The notes below the pieces were generated by a model. The model did not search any database. It was not told where the DNA came from and worked only from the letters and a program-made list of their open reading frames with translations. A program made the translations under genes and the position numbers. Below are positions 10,837-23,560 of a stretch of 64,000 nt of DNA, piece after piece. Source of the stretch: Cydia pomonella (taxonomy: Eukaryota > Arthropoda > Insecta > Lepidoptera > Tortricidae); NCBI RefSeq assembly GCF_033807575.1, contig NC_084717.1, positions 8,247,692 to 8,311,691 of the forward strand. Reading direction: 5' to 3'. Numbering within the stretch: position 1 is the first letter of the stretch; each line of letters begins with the position of its first letter.

Positions 10837-10931
10837 GTATTAAATATCTACAAGGACAAACTGCCAAAAATATGTACCTATACACGACCTTATACATATT
10901 TTGGCACTTTGTCCGTGTCGATATTTAATCC
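10837..10931. mobile_element. hairpin MITE, 95 bp
   Basis: Nearly the whole element is a hairpin. Left arm 10837-10876 and right arm 10893-10931 match in inverse over about 39 bp with few mismatches, sharing attaaatatc, ggacaaa and ctgccaaaa-type words around a 16-nt loop. Confidence 0.75.
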
Positions 10932-12548
10932 TTGACGGTACCAGTGCAAATATAACGTGATCCCACAAATAAAGAACCAATTCAGTTACACTATTTGTTT
11001 GGAAACTGCGAAAGAAATGTAGCTGTAGGAATAAATCTTTCATATGAACATCCCACCCAGTTACATTGTTTATCGTTTGAACATAAACCGAGTATCATCA
11101 TCTATGAAGGCGTCTCCAAGGTTGGGATCAGTATTATTTGCTTTGAAATGTGAAGTAAGTATCTACTGCATGTTTAGAGCTGCGTTTGTAGCATTGTCTG
11201 GAGTTACCCACTTAAAAAATTGGTCTAAATAATATAGCAATCAAGGCTATATGTGCATTCGTTTGGCACGCCAAGCCCTACAGCAGTATTTGTCCCGATA
11301 GTAAAAGTGACATAAATATACTAAACTCTATTAAAGTAGATACCTATATTTTTTTTTAATACAACCTATTATTGATATAATATAATATTACTGTGTGCAC
11401 AATGCACAGATTAATCAATAATTACTCGTATTGAGTACATTTGTAAAAATAGTTATTTAATTACGTTTGTATTTGTAAGCTTTTTGTAATTTGTAAACTA
11501 GAGCAATGAAGTTTAAAATAATACCCTGTTCACTAATCAAGAATACTTATATTACCTCAAATTGCTCCATATTTTTTTGGGTTATCCTATCCAATATGGC
11601 GCACCAGTAGACACTTTCATTAAGTTCGCTACGTAGGTGGTCTGCTGTTCACTTAGTATGCCGCACAATACGCGGTTGTCATAACACGTTCGAAAGTAAT
11701 TTGAACTCAGTTCTATCCAAGCTTCACAAATTTATCTCATTTTGACATCATTCGTATCTCATCTCGGTCTTACTTGTGTATTGGTGCGAGCGAGATGCGC
11801 TGCGAGTAGTGTAAAAACGTGATAAAACGTGTAAAGTTAGAATAGCCTGATCTCTTACGCCGATTTGTAACACACGAACATAAGATTTACTGCCGCAAAC
11901 TGTCGCAAAAAACTACCGAAATCCTATTTCATTTACCAAGAAATCGTATATTTAACGCTCATAGAGGTTAAAATTACAGAAACACAGCCAACACAGCCCA
12001 TTCGAAAACGAAGCCAATTTGTTTTGTCAACTCTTTTACCGCTTTAGATCGGAAATATATATATATATATTTATAATCTCATTATTCCTATATTTTATAT
12101 TCCCTATACTGGGCACTAAAAACTGTCATAAGTTATGCTTAATATTTGTGCTTAAATATTATGATGTATTGATGTATCTCCAGGAAAAGATGGATGACAT
12201 TACGGTATAAAAACAAGATAATTTATTATCTTTTCATCCAAAACCGAACTACCGGCTAACCTCTAAAACCTTGATCTTATTATTATTTAAGTCTCTGAAA
12301 GAGAAAATTCTCGACTAAGATGCTTGAATATAAAGATAGGAAAAGGCGAGGATGAGCAATTTTTTCGCTTGTCTCTGCTTATTTTCCTGTTCACTGGGCG
12401 CCAAAAGCCTAAGTACACTTCTTTAGATCAATTATGAAATTATTCCAATGAATTATGGCTATTATGAGATAAAACAGACGGGAATATCATACATTTGGCA
12501 CTGAATGGCGGAGATGCGTTTATAATGAGTTTGTATGTTTTTGCATGA
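10932..12548. other. non-coding tract, nothing recognised
   Basis: No gene seen. It contains a short TA dinucleotide run near 12055-12071. Confidence 0.5.
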
Positions 12549-12768
12549 CGACCATTCTGGCCGAGTGGGTAGTGTACTGTTCTGGTTCTGGGTTCAAATC
12601 CCGGTAAGGCTATTTATTTATGTAATGAGCACGAATATTTGTTCCTGAGTCTAGGGTAATTTCTATAGGTATATCTATGTTTTTTGAGTACCCACAACAC
12701 AAGCCTTCTTGAGCTTACTGTGGGCTCAGTCAATTTGTATAATAGTGTCCTATAATATTTCTTTATTG
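12549..12768 (+). mobile_element. tRNA-derived SINE, family A, copy 1
   Basis: The tRNA-like head has an A-box-like segment (tctggccgagtggg) and a B box (GGTTCAAATCC). The body is conserved across copies (ATGAGCACGAATATTTGTTCC; ...ACCCACAACACAAGCC; ...CTGTGGGCTCAGTCAATTTG), with a tail of TATAATATTT-type sequence. Four other copies lie in the window (16612, 25604, 30128, 51033). Transcribed by RNA polymerase III and mobilised by a partner LINE in known SINE families; this copy shows no sign of activity. Confidence 0.88.
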
Positions 12769-13961
12769 CTTTCAATTAATTTTAAAACAACATAAATTGA
12801 TTTAAAGAAGAAACAAAGAAACTATCAATAAAGTTAACTATAAATAAAACTAAACCTAAACTAACCTCTAAAAACTAGTCAAACAACCCATCCGCATCGC
12901 TCCCAACGCAAAGGTGCCCATCACGCTTGCTGCGTTTCCGCGTTGAACCGCGATGGACAACCTTTGCGCCAGGAACGACCCGGAGCGGGGGTCGAGACCC
13001 CTCTCCTGCAAGTGGAAAAGAATTCCCTCCTTTTTTTATTTATTATTTATTGCATGAATGTTCCTAATAAAGAATGGTTATCTTCAAATAGACCAGGTTC
13101 GTTGCGATTTTTTTTGCAGAAGCCATAATAACCTCTGATAATTTTGAGATACTTTTAACTCACTAGCTGGCGCTGTTGTAATTTTGACAAAATAGGTATA
13201 TTATTCTAAACAGTCTCATGGGAATTGCACGTATGGATCATTTTGTTTCATATTTTGAACCTATAATTTAGTTGCTTGTACATACTTATGTAAATTCACG
13301 AAAGCGATCTCAAACAACTAGTCAGTGTGCAAGCCTGTCTGGTTAAGTAACGTGTGACAATGGTGAAGTTTAATATTGAAATCAATAATAAATGTGCATG
13401 TTAGGTATGCGTGGCTTGTAAATAAATGCACTTGCATAATCAGCCTATAACGCAAGGGAAGTGCGTAATAACCGGCGGGGAATGGCCGAGCATTCTGATT
13501 GGCTGCGCAAACGCACGCTAGACGGTCTTGTGTGAACCAATGTAATATGACCTTAAGACGATTGTGGGTCGTCCATAAAAATAGGGTTATAGGGTTTTCC
13601 ATAAAAACGTCTCCAAAAAAGAGAGGAATCTCTGGATATTGAATTTATGAAAAAAATACACAAAAATTAAAAAAAATACACAATTTATAGTATTCATATC
13701 CACAGGGGAAAACAGCGACTAGGTATGATTGGAGGAGTGGTCACGTCACTTCGTCCCCTTTTGTTACGGATCTGAAGAGGTTAAAGTTCAATTTTGAGGT
13801 AGTTTTGATACCGACTTCTGCCGTGCATCTCGCGAAAAGTAAATAAATAGTAACTTGGGGTAAGTGAGAAATTAAACTAAAGAAAATTAATTAAAAGATT
13901 TTCCCGCCACAATCATAACAGGCAGCCGTTTGGCGAGCTGTAGATAATTTGCGTCACTTTT
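12769..13961. other. non-coding tract
   Basis: No recognised gene. A GC-richer patch (about 13440-13560) holds an open frame on the minus strand without family motifs. Confidence 0.5.
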
Positions 13962-14570
13962 TAAGATAAGATATCATTTATTGCATAATTATAGGTGTAC
14001 AGGTTATAATAGATATTTTGGTAGTATCGCTATAATTTGCCTGCCAGGCGTACAATATAATTTTACTTAAATCTAGATGAACTATTTACAATGTTTGTAT
14101 TTGTCATATTTTTTCTTTCAGCTATGTTTTACATAAAAAGGAAACAAGGCAAGTGCTTATCATATTACTAAGCTGTAGAGAAATCTATATTGAAAAAGTC
14201 ATTTACATTGTGAGGCATTCTCTTTTTCAGTACTTGTATTAAAGATTTTTTAAACGCCTTTATATCCTGATCTTTAATTGAGTCATCACAGCTAAAGCAT
14301 CAAGCTTTTATTATAATAGGCGGTTTTTACGGGAATTTTTGGGAGTATCTCATACTTATTTTGATTATTTCGGGGCAAGTTTTTTTCTATTTTTCTAAAG
14401 AGATTTAAATTTTCTTTTACAAATATGCACGCTTCCAATATAAATATAGAGGGGAATGTTAAGATGCCAAGTTTATTGAATAAAGGCTTGCAACTATCAG
14501 TATGTCTTGCTCTTGCAATAGATCGAACACATTTCTTTTGTAGAATAAACACATCATTTTTATTACATGA
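13962..14570 (-). pseudogene. CR1-like (Daphne/Jockey-type) LINE C-terminus and 3' end
   Basis: The minus strand reads FILQKKCVRSIARARHTDSC, then KPLFNKLGILTFPSIFILEA, then CIFVKENLNLF. This matches the LQKKxxRxI ... DSCxPLFxxLxILTLPxLYIxE block that follows the RT domain in CR1-like LINEs. Reading past one premature stop gives DQDIKAFKKSLIQVLKKR and a terminal stop near 14170. A 3' UTR and an AATAAATGATATC-type end follow near 13965-13985. No RT motifs remain, so this is a 5'-truncated dead copy. A related C-terminus lies at 44640-45095. Confidence 0.75.
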
Positions 14571-14697
14571 ATTAATTATAGACGATACTTGGCTATGATT
14601 TGCACAAAATTATCTTCGAAGGTGTGTTATTTGAACCAAATTGATAACAATCCAAAATCGAGTTCTATGGACGGTTAAACGCCTTGCCACTGCTTAC

Positions 14698-15860
14698 TGG
14701 GGCCCTAGCCAAGACGACTATCGTTGATAGAAAATGACAATTGAAACTTAAATACCTAATGTTTGGAAATAGTCTCGTAATTTTTCGTAGCATCTGTGTC
14801 ATCTCGATACATTGTATCTTTCGTTTAGCGTTTGTCGATGGACAATTGGACAGTTGTAATCTTGGTAAGAATACAGTTTCGTCTCAGCCTACGACTCGCC
14901 CGCTCTTGGCAAGCGGTTGCAATGAGCCCTTGCTCACACGTCGCTTCATAACATTTGCATTCATTTCCACTGACGGAGTTTCCATCTTTCCGCTAATTCC
15001 TTACTGAGTTCCATTCAAGGGCTTAACTTGGCAAATTTGTTCTTTACCATCCTTAAGATGGCATCTGTTTTAAATAATGTTATTTCGTAAAAACAAGATT
15101 CGTAAGGCCGTAATTAAATTAAGTCACAGACAATGAGGGATATTTTTTTTAAATGTAGTTAGCGAGAGCTCTCATTTTTTCTGAATGTGTAAATAAGTTG
15201 GCGAGAGGTCGCACAGGACCGAGAAAAGTGGCGCTGTCTTGTGTCGGAGGCCAAGTCTCATTTTGGGTCGCTGAGCCAACGGAGTAAGTAAGTAAGTAAG
15301 TAAATAAGTACCGATAAAGATAACGGTAGTAATTGTATCATAAGCTGTAACGTACTTTATCAAAAACTTAGTATGGAAATTCTATGCAAATATTTGCCGT
15401 TTAGTGTAACTAAATGGCTGAACTCATTGAGTAATTAAAATAAACTAAACTTAAGTAATCAAGAAATAAATGTTAATCAATATCCTAAAACCGATTTTAT
15501 TTTTACAAAACGTGTAACATATTTAGTTCTTTAGCAAGTCCTAAATATTTTGTTACTGTTATCACTGTCATGCAATCATTTATTTCAGTGTAGATTGGAA
15601 AGTTTAGCTTACTCTCACTTGATTTAAGGTATTTATACCAAAGATTGCATTAGCATTGAATTGGTGCTTGGAGTTGGTAGATGAATGCAGACGCAGGTAA
15701 ATGCCGATGCTCGGTTTAAGTCACCTCCGAGAGTTATAGTCAGGCAGTTAACGGGAACTTGATAGTTTACGCTAGCTGCATGCGTGACTTGTCCAAGTTG
15801 TCCAAGTTACAAGATATCTGGGGTTTAGTCAAGTACGATTGTCATCTTGGCTAGGCCCCT
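14698..15860. mobile_element. 1.16-kb element with inverted ends
   Basis: The left end tggggccctagccaagacga (14698-) and the right end cgattgtcatcttggctagg (15836-) are inverted repeats of about 24 bp sharing GGGGCC, TAGCCAAGA and ATCG. The interior has no transposase and contains a LINE 3' fragment at 15198-15310. It is probably a non-autonomous DNA element with a later insertion. Confidence 0.5.
15198..15310 (+). pseudogene. LINE 3'-terminal fragment with (GTAA)n tail
   Basis: Matches the 3' end of the LINE at 32064-32425: both contain GTCGGAGGCCAAG and TTCGGGTCGCTG-type words encoding a SEAKxHFGSL-like C-terminus. It ends in tandem GTAA units (about 15283-15302). Only the last 40 or so codons remain. 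Confidence 0.65.
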
Positions 15861-16611
15861 AATAAATTCTTCTGGAACGTAAGGAATTTTGGTAAATTAG
15901 TGAAAATTAAGACCGTAATGGGAAATATAATTCTGAAAATACCATGTGGTCTTCAGTGTAGTTAAAATTAAAAGCGAGCGCCAAAAATATTACGGCATTT
16001 GGATAGCGACGTTGCTGCAGCAGCGTTGGTGTGGACGATGTCACTAAAATTCCATGTTCCTCGCCATGCGTTTTCATCGCTGGTATTCCCCCACGCATAT
16101 CGCACATGGCCAATACGAGTAATATGTTATACGACCAAGTTGAGTGTGTAACCGCGACATAATATTATAAAATAAAATCATCGCATCTCGCGTAACCATA
16201 TCAGTTAGAACAATGGGCTAGTTAGGCACAGTTGATCAGTTTTATGCACTTAACCACGCCGGTGCCGGTATGATTGTGTTTAACAGCAAATGATCACGTG
16301 TGGATTCGCGGCTTGGCGATTCGCATGATTTACCGTAGGCGCTAATCGGTTTACAACTTTACACAGCGGATATGGGGGTTGTCTGTAAGAGATTGCTTTT
16401 AGCGATAAGACTGCCTTAACTGCCTGCGGGAGTTTTCTACGTCTTGGTTTAATTATTTTAGTGAAGAGTGCCGAAAATAATTTGTGTTTAAAATTAATAT
16501 ATTATGAGGTATATAATCCAATTGTAAACAATTGAATTACCTTAATGTTGGCATAAACACCTATTAGTAACTCTTACTAAACGAAAAAAAGTTTTTGCGA
16601 CATAAAAGATA
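15861..16611. other. non-coding tract, nothing recognised
   Basis: No element ends or coding signature found. Confidence 0.5.
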
Positions 16612-16852
16612 TCTAAATAAATAAATATCTGGGGACAATCTTGCACAAACCGTCCTAGCCCCAAACTAAGCAAAGCTTGTACTATGGGTACTAGGCGACG
16701 ATATACATACGTATATAAATAAATATATACATAGAAAACTTCCATAACTCAGGAACAAATATCTGTGTTCATCAGGCAAATAAATTCCCTTACCGGGATT
16801 CGAACCCGGGACCATCGGCTTCATAGGTCACCCACTAAGCCAGACCGGTCAT
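16612..16852 (-). mobile_element. tRNA-derived SINE, family A, copy 2
   Basis: Inverse orientation of the SINE at 12549. The B box reads GGTTCGAATCC on the minus strand (near 16795), and the A-box region carries CTGGCTTAGTGGG. The head extends to GACCGGTCTGG at 16845-16852. The tail is AT-rich with TAAATAAATA. Confidence 0.88.
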
Positions 16853-18859
16853 CAAAATATAACATCAAATATTTAAATAAATATGCGTAACATAAGTACA
16901 TACCCGTAGGATACACAAAATTATCATATATATTTTGTAATAAAATTTACTAATTACATCCAAATAGAGACACTAAACGGCAAAAGTTTGATCAACGACT
17001 AAACTTGCTCAATGACACCTCATAAATTTTCAAGAACCTTGCAAATTTAAGTTAAAAGGCTTTACGGCCATGAATAAAACGTGTCGAGGGTATTCTAGTA
17101 AGTTTTCGAGTTAACTTCTCATTAAGTGGGGCTGGAATTTTATATGTGCCCACGTTTCCCGTTGTTCGCTTCATTGCGATTTAATACAGAAAGAACATTA
17201 TTAACGTAGCATTCGTGTCGTGTCTTTCGGCTTTATTTATACGGCTTTTGGCATTATTAATTTTAGTTGAGCTGCTATTATGCCATTGTTAAACGCAAAG
17301 TTTAGATAATACATAATTATGAGTTTAAGTTAAGACTAATAAGTTTTTCGGATTCTTAGATTGTACTATATAAGTTTATAATTGGAGGAGAATGGTTACA
17401 GCGATTCTAACATAGGTGGTGTAACTGTAACAATGGCTTTTCTTTCTTTCTAAATATTTTTTTTACAAATTCGGTAAATCTGCGCGGTAATTTTAAATTA
17501 TAAAAGGATCAGTCGCGGTATCCCAATCAAGTTCTTACAAACAATGAGGCCGATTTTGAAGATAGGATCAAAAATTTCCAAACAAGATTTACAAATTTGA
17601 ACCGCATTGAATATTTCATTTTATTCCCTATTACCTCAGTAATATACATACACAACAGGGCACTATTATTAAGGCAATCAATCCGAAGGGTATTAGTGCG
17701 AATACCACTTTACACATGACCGAACCTTTTATCCACCCATGACATTAATATACGCCGATGTATTATTGTGGAAATATTACTCTATTACTCTAGTCTCTGC
17801 AGAGGTTATCTCATAGATAGAACCAATTTCAGGCAGAAGATCTATCTAGATATACACCTAGATATTCAACAAAGCATTCCGTCCTTCAGAGTTAGACCTA
17901 TCTTAAGAGAGGTAATTTATTTGTCTGCTACATTGTGTTGTAAGTTACGGTCGAATTAAGGACGATATGAATATATACGAACTGGTGAGGTCAAGATAAA
18001 CTTTCTTGACCTGAAAGTGTAACCTTGGATCTATTTCTACGTATGTCTGAACTGAATTTAGTTAACAAATAAGTGACAAGTGATATCAAATTAAAAGCGA
18101 GAATAGAGCGGATAGGATGTTTTTAAGACATTATGGACTTAAATGGAATGCGGGTTGTTGTATGTTCCAGTAGCATTCACAATGCCTGAAACCTCTTTAT
18201 ATTGCCAATTACTTTTTTCGTTCAGTGTAAATAGTAGGTTAGTGTGCGACCCAAGCTTAGTTGGTATTAAATATATGATTAAATGTATAAAAATGTTAGC
18301 TTTTACCGTTATACGCAATGTGCATTTTTAGGTAATAGCATACATATTAGGTAACATTGTTCATAGTGACCGTTAGGGATTAACCTGTAAAAGTATTGTA
18401 TAATGTCTAATCCTTTCTTTTGTCGGCACTGGCCCTTTGTCTTTTAATCTTTCTTTGTTTTATTTGTTTACACCGGTGTAAGAATATTATTAACAGGTAA
18501 TAAACTAATTTATAGCAAGCGTGGAAACATGCTTAGTTATTGCCATATGGCAAAACCGTTATTGGTCCTGTACCGTTATTTGCTAAGCCCGATAATGCAT
18601 TACCTGCAAAAGTGACGGGCACCAAAATCGCGGGAGTCAGGAATCAGTTATGAGTTTTTTGTGTTAGTTTCGTTTTTTAAATGTTAATGTATACTAATTA
18701 TTTCTACCGCGTAATTTTTTATTTATTTGAGCAAACTCAATACCTTCGTACATATACCAAACCCCACTACTTAAGTAGTAGTATAGGTCTCTCAAGCGTT
18801 GTGCCACACCGGAACGGAACATTTCATGAAAAATTAACTAAAATCAAAGTTCCAAAACA
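16853..18859. other. non-coding tract, nothing recognised
   Basis: AT-rich, with no gene or clear element. It contains a minor inverted pair (aggtcaag / cttgacct) near 17990-18012. Confidence 0.5.
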
Positions 18860-18940
18860 CACTTCTCTTCCTCCTGCCCTTATCCCACGTTATGTGGGGT
18901 CGGCACAACATGTTCTTCTCTTCCATTCTCCTCTATCTTG
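18860..18940. repeat. short interspersed-repeat fragment
   Basis: The stretch around CTTATCCCACGTTATGTGG resembles a common lepidopteran interspersed repeat as I remember it. There is no second copy in the window to confirm it. Confidence 0.3.
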
Positions 18941-19659
18941 AAAAGTTCCAAAACACACATCAACACATAAGTTTGTATGTTATAAAGTGCGAATAGCCGG
19001 CTAAACGACTATTATTTTCCAGCAGCAAATCTTTTGATAAAGCATACTACCATTTCCGAGCGTGAGAGTAAATCTCTCAAGCGCTAGTTTGTCACCCTGG
19101 CTGGCCAGAATCGTTACTCTTGTCTAACATTAACTGGGCAAATTTATTGCCACTTACCCTAACACGTGGCGAGATCGATTGACCGACTCCTACTAGAATA
19201 TAAATTGCTTCCATAGAAACATGAATTCATAACAGTTTTTACTGCCACTTCCTGATGTAATATATTCCTTAGTTCCTCTTTGTCACATTTTATTGGCTTG
19301 TAAGTTGTAAAATAAGGCTTACGTATAATATGTTTCTACGCAAAAGGTGTTGTAAAATGAGTAGGTAAAAAGGGTTTTAGTACTTTTACACTTTTTATAT
19401 GTCTTAGTTTACTTGGTTAAAGTAATTTGTGCCGGCCCTTATTTGTTTTTTTTTTCTAGCCCATTACTTAAGTAGGTACATTAGCATTACTTATCTTAAA
19501 TCGTTTATTATTACAAAAGCTAAGAAATAAGCATTTGGTGGCCCTGCGTCATTGAGAGTGAGCAAGGCCGTTTAGTAAATATGAGGCAGGTATCTCATCC
19601 CCAAAAAAACCTTAATATAGGTATATACGGTGTGGAATATAGTCATAGTACAAAGAGTG

Positions 19660-19832
19660 AGAGAACCACACACGCGCTGATATGCAAGCCAAGCTGGACG
19701 ACCTTCGAAGTGAGGCAATGAAGACGGGACTCAAAGTTAACATCCGGAAGACCCAGGAGATGAGGTGCAGGGCGACAAGTACCGTGCCGCTCCTTATTGG
19801 CACAGAGGCTGTGGAGCAAGTCCACAAAGGAC
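19660..19832 (+). pseudogene. LINE RT fragment (palm/thumb junction)
   Basis: The plus strand reads HTRADMQAKLDDLRSEAMKT, then GLKVNIRKTQEMRCRATS, then VPLLIGTEAVEQV. This is the segment just after the catalytic YADD box (xxxxKLxxLxxEAxxxGLxxNxxKTxxM) of an RTE/CR1-like RT. It breaks off at 19832, where an unrelated repeat begins. The LINE piece at 37541 begins with the protein segment that normally follows, so both probably come from one family. Confidence 0.7.
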
Positions 19833-19841
19833 AATGGGCAC

Positions 19842-20400
19842 TTTTGTATGGGGAGTGTCCCATGGATGTATACTGTTGAGACATATGTCGTTTTAAAGCT
19901 CTTAATCGTAGTATTATTTTATTGTATGGCACCAACCTTGGACAACTTGCAGGGACCGAGCTATATAAAAAAAGAAGTTGCGCATATAAGCAGTTATATT
20001 TCCTTATACGCGGGATATAAAAAGTTTTAGCGTATTTTATTCGAAAGAATATAAAAAATGCTTTATGTTTTTTGTATCAACACCAATGATAAAGTATTTA
20101 AAGGGACACAATGAACAGTTTTAAAAAATCGTCATTCTAAAAATTACTTGATACACAGCGAAATAAGAGTGTATACAAATGCCATGTATATCATGTGAAA
20201 AGTATTTTTATAAGCTATTTTTCGTATAATATAACTGGGGTCAAATCGTTGCAGGGACCAAAATAAAACCATTTAATGAGTTAATTAATTGTAGTTAATT
20301 ACGCCTTAACTTTTCTACTCAACGCCAGATGTCGCTCTAAAGCAAAATTCTACTTGACGTAAAACATTTATACATCGCGGTAATCTCGTCAGTCTTACTC
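19842..20400 (+). repeat. about 0.55-kb dispersed repeat, copy 1
   Basis: Diverged inverse match to 36960-37525. Shared landmarks in order are TCCCATGGATGTATACT, TTGAGACATAT, TATTTTATTGTATG, TTGCAGGG and GTTAATTAATTGT. No coding capacity; family unknown. Confidence 0.6.
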
Positions 20401-21187
20401 CATCATTTTAAAAAGTATAGACTAGTTTATGGATTTCTAAAGTTATGTCAAGATGACTCTGAATGTAATATTGTCAACAATAATTGTCAAAACACGCAAT
20501 TTAAAATATTCAACATTGTAATTACAAAATAGTATATTTCTAATACGCTATAATTTTCTCCAATCGAAAGGCACTCCATTCCATTGATCTCAGAGAGTAT
20601 GCTCCTTGATGATCTTCACTATTCATGGGGTAGGTAAGATCAAAGTATTATTTTTTCTCGTATAGCTGCTATATAGCGTTCGACTCCATGGAAAATAAAG
20701 GCTCCAAATTATATAAAAAATGTAGCATATATACAAAGTGCAATTTAGATAGTATTCCAGAAAAAAATGCGCCTATGTAAATGCTGAAAAGTTTCCTATC
20801 GTATTGTCGAACAAATTCATATCTACTTCTGATCTACGCGACCTTAGAAGTTTGGATTGTCCTACCTAATCATTTTACATTTTATTGTTTTCAGAACAAG
20901 AATTATTTTACTTCCCACTGTCTATGTAAGGGGACTTAGAGCGGATTCATACTTTACTATACGTGTCGTGTCGAATGATAGTCCCTATGTCAGTTTCTCC
21001 AATTCTATTTTGCGTAGGATAAGTTAAAAAAATAATTAAAAATATGTGTTACCGTATTTTTATTCGTGAAATGTTACGTATATTTCTAAGTTAATGATTG
21101 TACTATACTTCCAAAAATATGTCTGACAAACATTTTATATGAAAGCCATTTTCCATGTAAAAATGAACTGTTATAGGGACCATCTTT
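20401..21187. other. non-coding tract, nothing recognised
   Basis: No gene or element ends seen between the dispersed repeat and the large inverted element. Confidence 0.5.
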
Positions 21188-21992
21188 TAGTACGGTCGCC
21201 AAGCCGCTCCGAGGCCAGATTTAATTGACTCAGCTCGGCCTTACCCACAACCGGTATCAATGTGTTCGGACAGTTCTCCTGATCACCGTACATGCAGTAG
21301 TAAAGCGGAAAAATGGTGGAGGGGATAGTAATGACGTCACAAAGATGGCGGCCGGACCTATTCTTTTTGGCGGTGTATCTCGAAAACCACTTAACCGATT
21401 TTAATCATCGAGATGTCAAATAATAGCTTATATTATGGAGATTATTTCCTTTTCTACAAACATTTACGTGAAACCTATAGGAAAAAAAATAATCACAAAA
21501 AACAGTTTTTTTATAAAATTATTATTTTTTATTTTGTAAAAATCTCCGTAAATATTAGCATTTCGCAAATTTTGTTTAATATAAAACATATTGCTTCATT
21601 ATCAAGGAATATAATGAGCCTTAAAACATACAGATCGAGTAATAAACAATGAAGCTACACTCATTTATTTGCGCATGGGTAACGATAACTGGCTTTTACC
21701 GGTCGAAACTGTGGTGACTGTTACGATACGTATTGAATGGAATTTATAGAGTATCGGTTTTAATTACTGAAATTATAATTAAAATTATAAAAACCAGTCC
21801 CAATAATGTTACCTTACTTCGACGTTTAGTCTCTTTTTTCGTCTTAATCATAGGTAGGTACATATTTCTTTTTACTTAAAAATTTTATACAGGGTGAACT
21901 TTTAACCACCAGTCATACTCTGCGCAGCGACTTTATAGGTCATACTTAACAACTTTTACTATGGGACCAATTCCGAAATCGCGAAAAAAATT
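21188..21992 (+). repeat. arm copy A of the inverted composite
   Basis: It runs from the tagtacggtcgccaa end through a segment with GACGTCA and AAGATGGCGG words, then an AT-rich middle, and ends with acagggtgaactttta... and a GGGACCAATTCCGAAATCGC core. Copy C (24651-25434) matches it in inverse over nearly the whole length. The AT-rich middle includes an open frame of 79 codons (21413-21652) that is identical in copy C after the first codon; I regard it as a shadow of repeat identity and not as a gene. Confidence 0.85.
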
Positions 21993-21994
21993 TT

Positions 21995-23545
21995 GACTGT
22001 CCCATATAAAGGTGCGACCAACTTTACCAGACCAACACTTTTCCAAACTGAGCTACAGCTGTCCGATGAAGTTAAGTACTTAGGACTAACTCTCGACAAT
22101 AAACACAATTGGAACAACCACATCAACAAACGGATAGACAAGGCGGGAGTTGTCTTCTGGCAGTGCAGAAGGATGATTGGTAAGAGGTGGGGACTCAACC
22201 CGAAAATTACCCTCTGGCTCTATAAGACGATAATCCGCCCCTTACTCTGTTACGGTGCTCTGGTTTGGTGGCCAAGAACAAACCTAGGCAACGTACGAGA
22301 CAAACTACAAAGACTTCAAAGGCTCGTATGCGCGGCCACCACTGGCTGCACGAGGTCTACCCCGACTGCAGCCATGGAGGTCATGCTAAACCTTCCACCG
22401 CTGCACCTACACATACAGCAAGAGGCCAGTCTCTCAGCGGTAAGGTTGCGAACCCTCAAGATATGGTCTAACATCACAGGAGCTCTTCACACAAAATGCC
22501 TGGAAAAGGTGTATGACGAATTTCCAGTGCTTAGGTCAGGCACGGACCGGATTCACAAACAAGCTATCTTCGATAAAAGGTACAAAATAAAGTTATATGA
22601 GGACGACAATCATGAAGGATTCAATCCCCGGGAGCTGAGAATCTTCACTGATGGGTCCAAAACAGAAGCGGATCGGGCTCTGGAACCTTCTCAGAAGACC
22701 TGAACATGTCGATCACCACTCCGCTAGGAGCCCATAACTCGGTATTCCAAGCTGAGTGCATGGGCATCATAAACGCGGCGGCTGCCATCACTGCAAGGAA
22801 GGTAGTAGGATCCTCCATCCGCATACTCTCCGACAGTAGAGCAGTCTTAATGGCTCTAAATAGCCATATAGTTACATCCAAACTTATACACGAATGCCAC
22901 GAACGACTAATGGAGGTATGTCATAATAACAAGATCACCCTACAATGGATCAAGGGACACAGTGGATCCCGAGGTAACGATGCTGCGGACGAGCTTGCCA
23001 AGCAAGGATCGAATGCGGGGGCGATTGGTCCGGAACCGATTCTTCCGATACCATTTAGCAAGGTACGCTCAATGCTGCTGGCACGTACAGGGAAACTACA
23101 CACAGAACACTGGCTGAACCAGACTGGATGCAGACAGGCAAAAGAAGCCATGCCTGGCATCAACGGAAAACTCACAAGGGCGCTCCTGCAACTAGGGAAG
23201 GTCCGACTGAGTATGGTAACCAGTGTCATAACAGGTCATGGACTATTTAACAAACATCTTTTCACAACAGGTGTCACAGACAGTCCCCTGTACCGAGGTT
23301 GCATGGAGACAGAAGAAACAGCCTCTCACGTGGTGCTGGAATGCAGCGGAGTGACTCCATACAGGGCTAAACATCTCGGATCTCCGAGAGACCTCCCCGA
23401 GGTCCTACTCAACATCAAAGGTTTGATAGGATTCCTCGAGGAGCTGGGCTGGCAGGACTAGCCCACCCCCAACATATCACGCAAAATAGGCGCAAGTCGT
23501 CGAGTTGCGGAAAAATCGCCCGAATACAATACAATACAATACAAG
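21995..23545 (+). pseudogene. LINE ORF2 C-terminus with RNase H (I/LOA/R1-like), frameshifted
   Basis: Two abutting frames (21993-22703 and 22706-23461) are one protein broken by a frameshift near 22670. The first holds the RT thumb (DEVKYLGLTLDNKHNWNNHI, then LYKTIIRPLLCYGALVWWP) and the start of RNase H (RIFTDGSK, catalytic D220). The second continues RNase H: E17 in FQAEC, D43 in LSDSRA, H85 in KGHSG and D95 in DAADELA, so the catalytic residues are all present across the break. In the other frame the bridge reads SGSGTFSEDLNM, confirming continuity. A degraded C-terminal zinc-knuckle-like motif keeps C199, H208 and C213 but lacks the usual first Cys. After the stop comes a short 3' UTR ending in tandem AATAC units (about 23523-23543), a tail type seen in I-like LINEs. 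5'-truncated inside the RT domain, without YADD. It interrupts the inverted composite. Confidence 0.88.
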
Positions 23546-23560
23546 GTGCGACCAGACCGC

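Noticed and set aside
12549..12620. True tRNA gene
   Set aside because: The A and B boxes belong to a SINE head: no cloverleaf acceptor stem closes, and the SINE body follows directly. The same applies to the other four family A copies and to family B at 62556.
19612..19935. 107-codon minus-strand open frame
   Set aside because: It is the antisense shadow of the LINE RT fragment read on plus.
22921..23229. 102-codon minus-strand frame
   Set aside because: Shadow of the RNase H region on the opposite strand.
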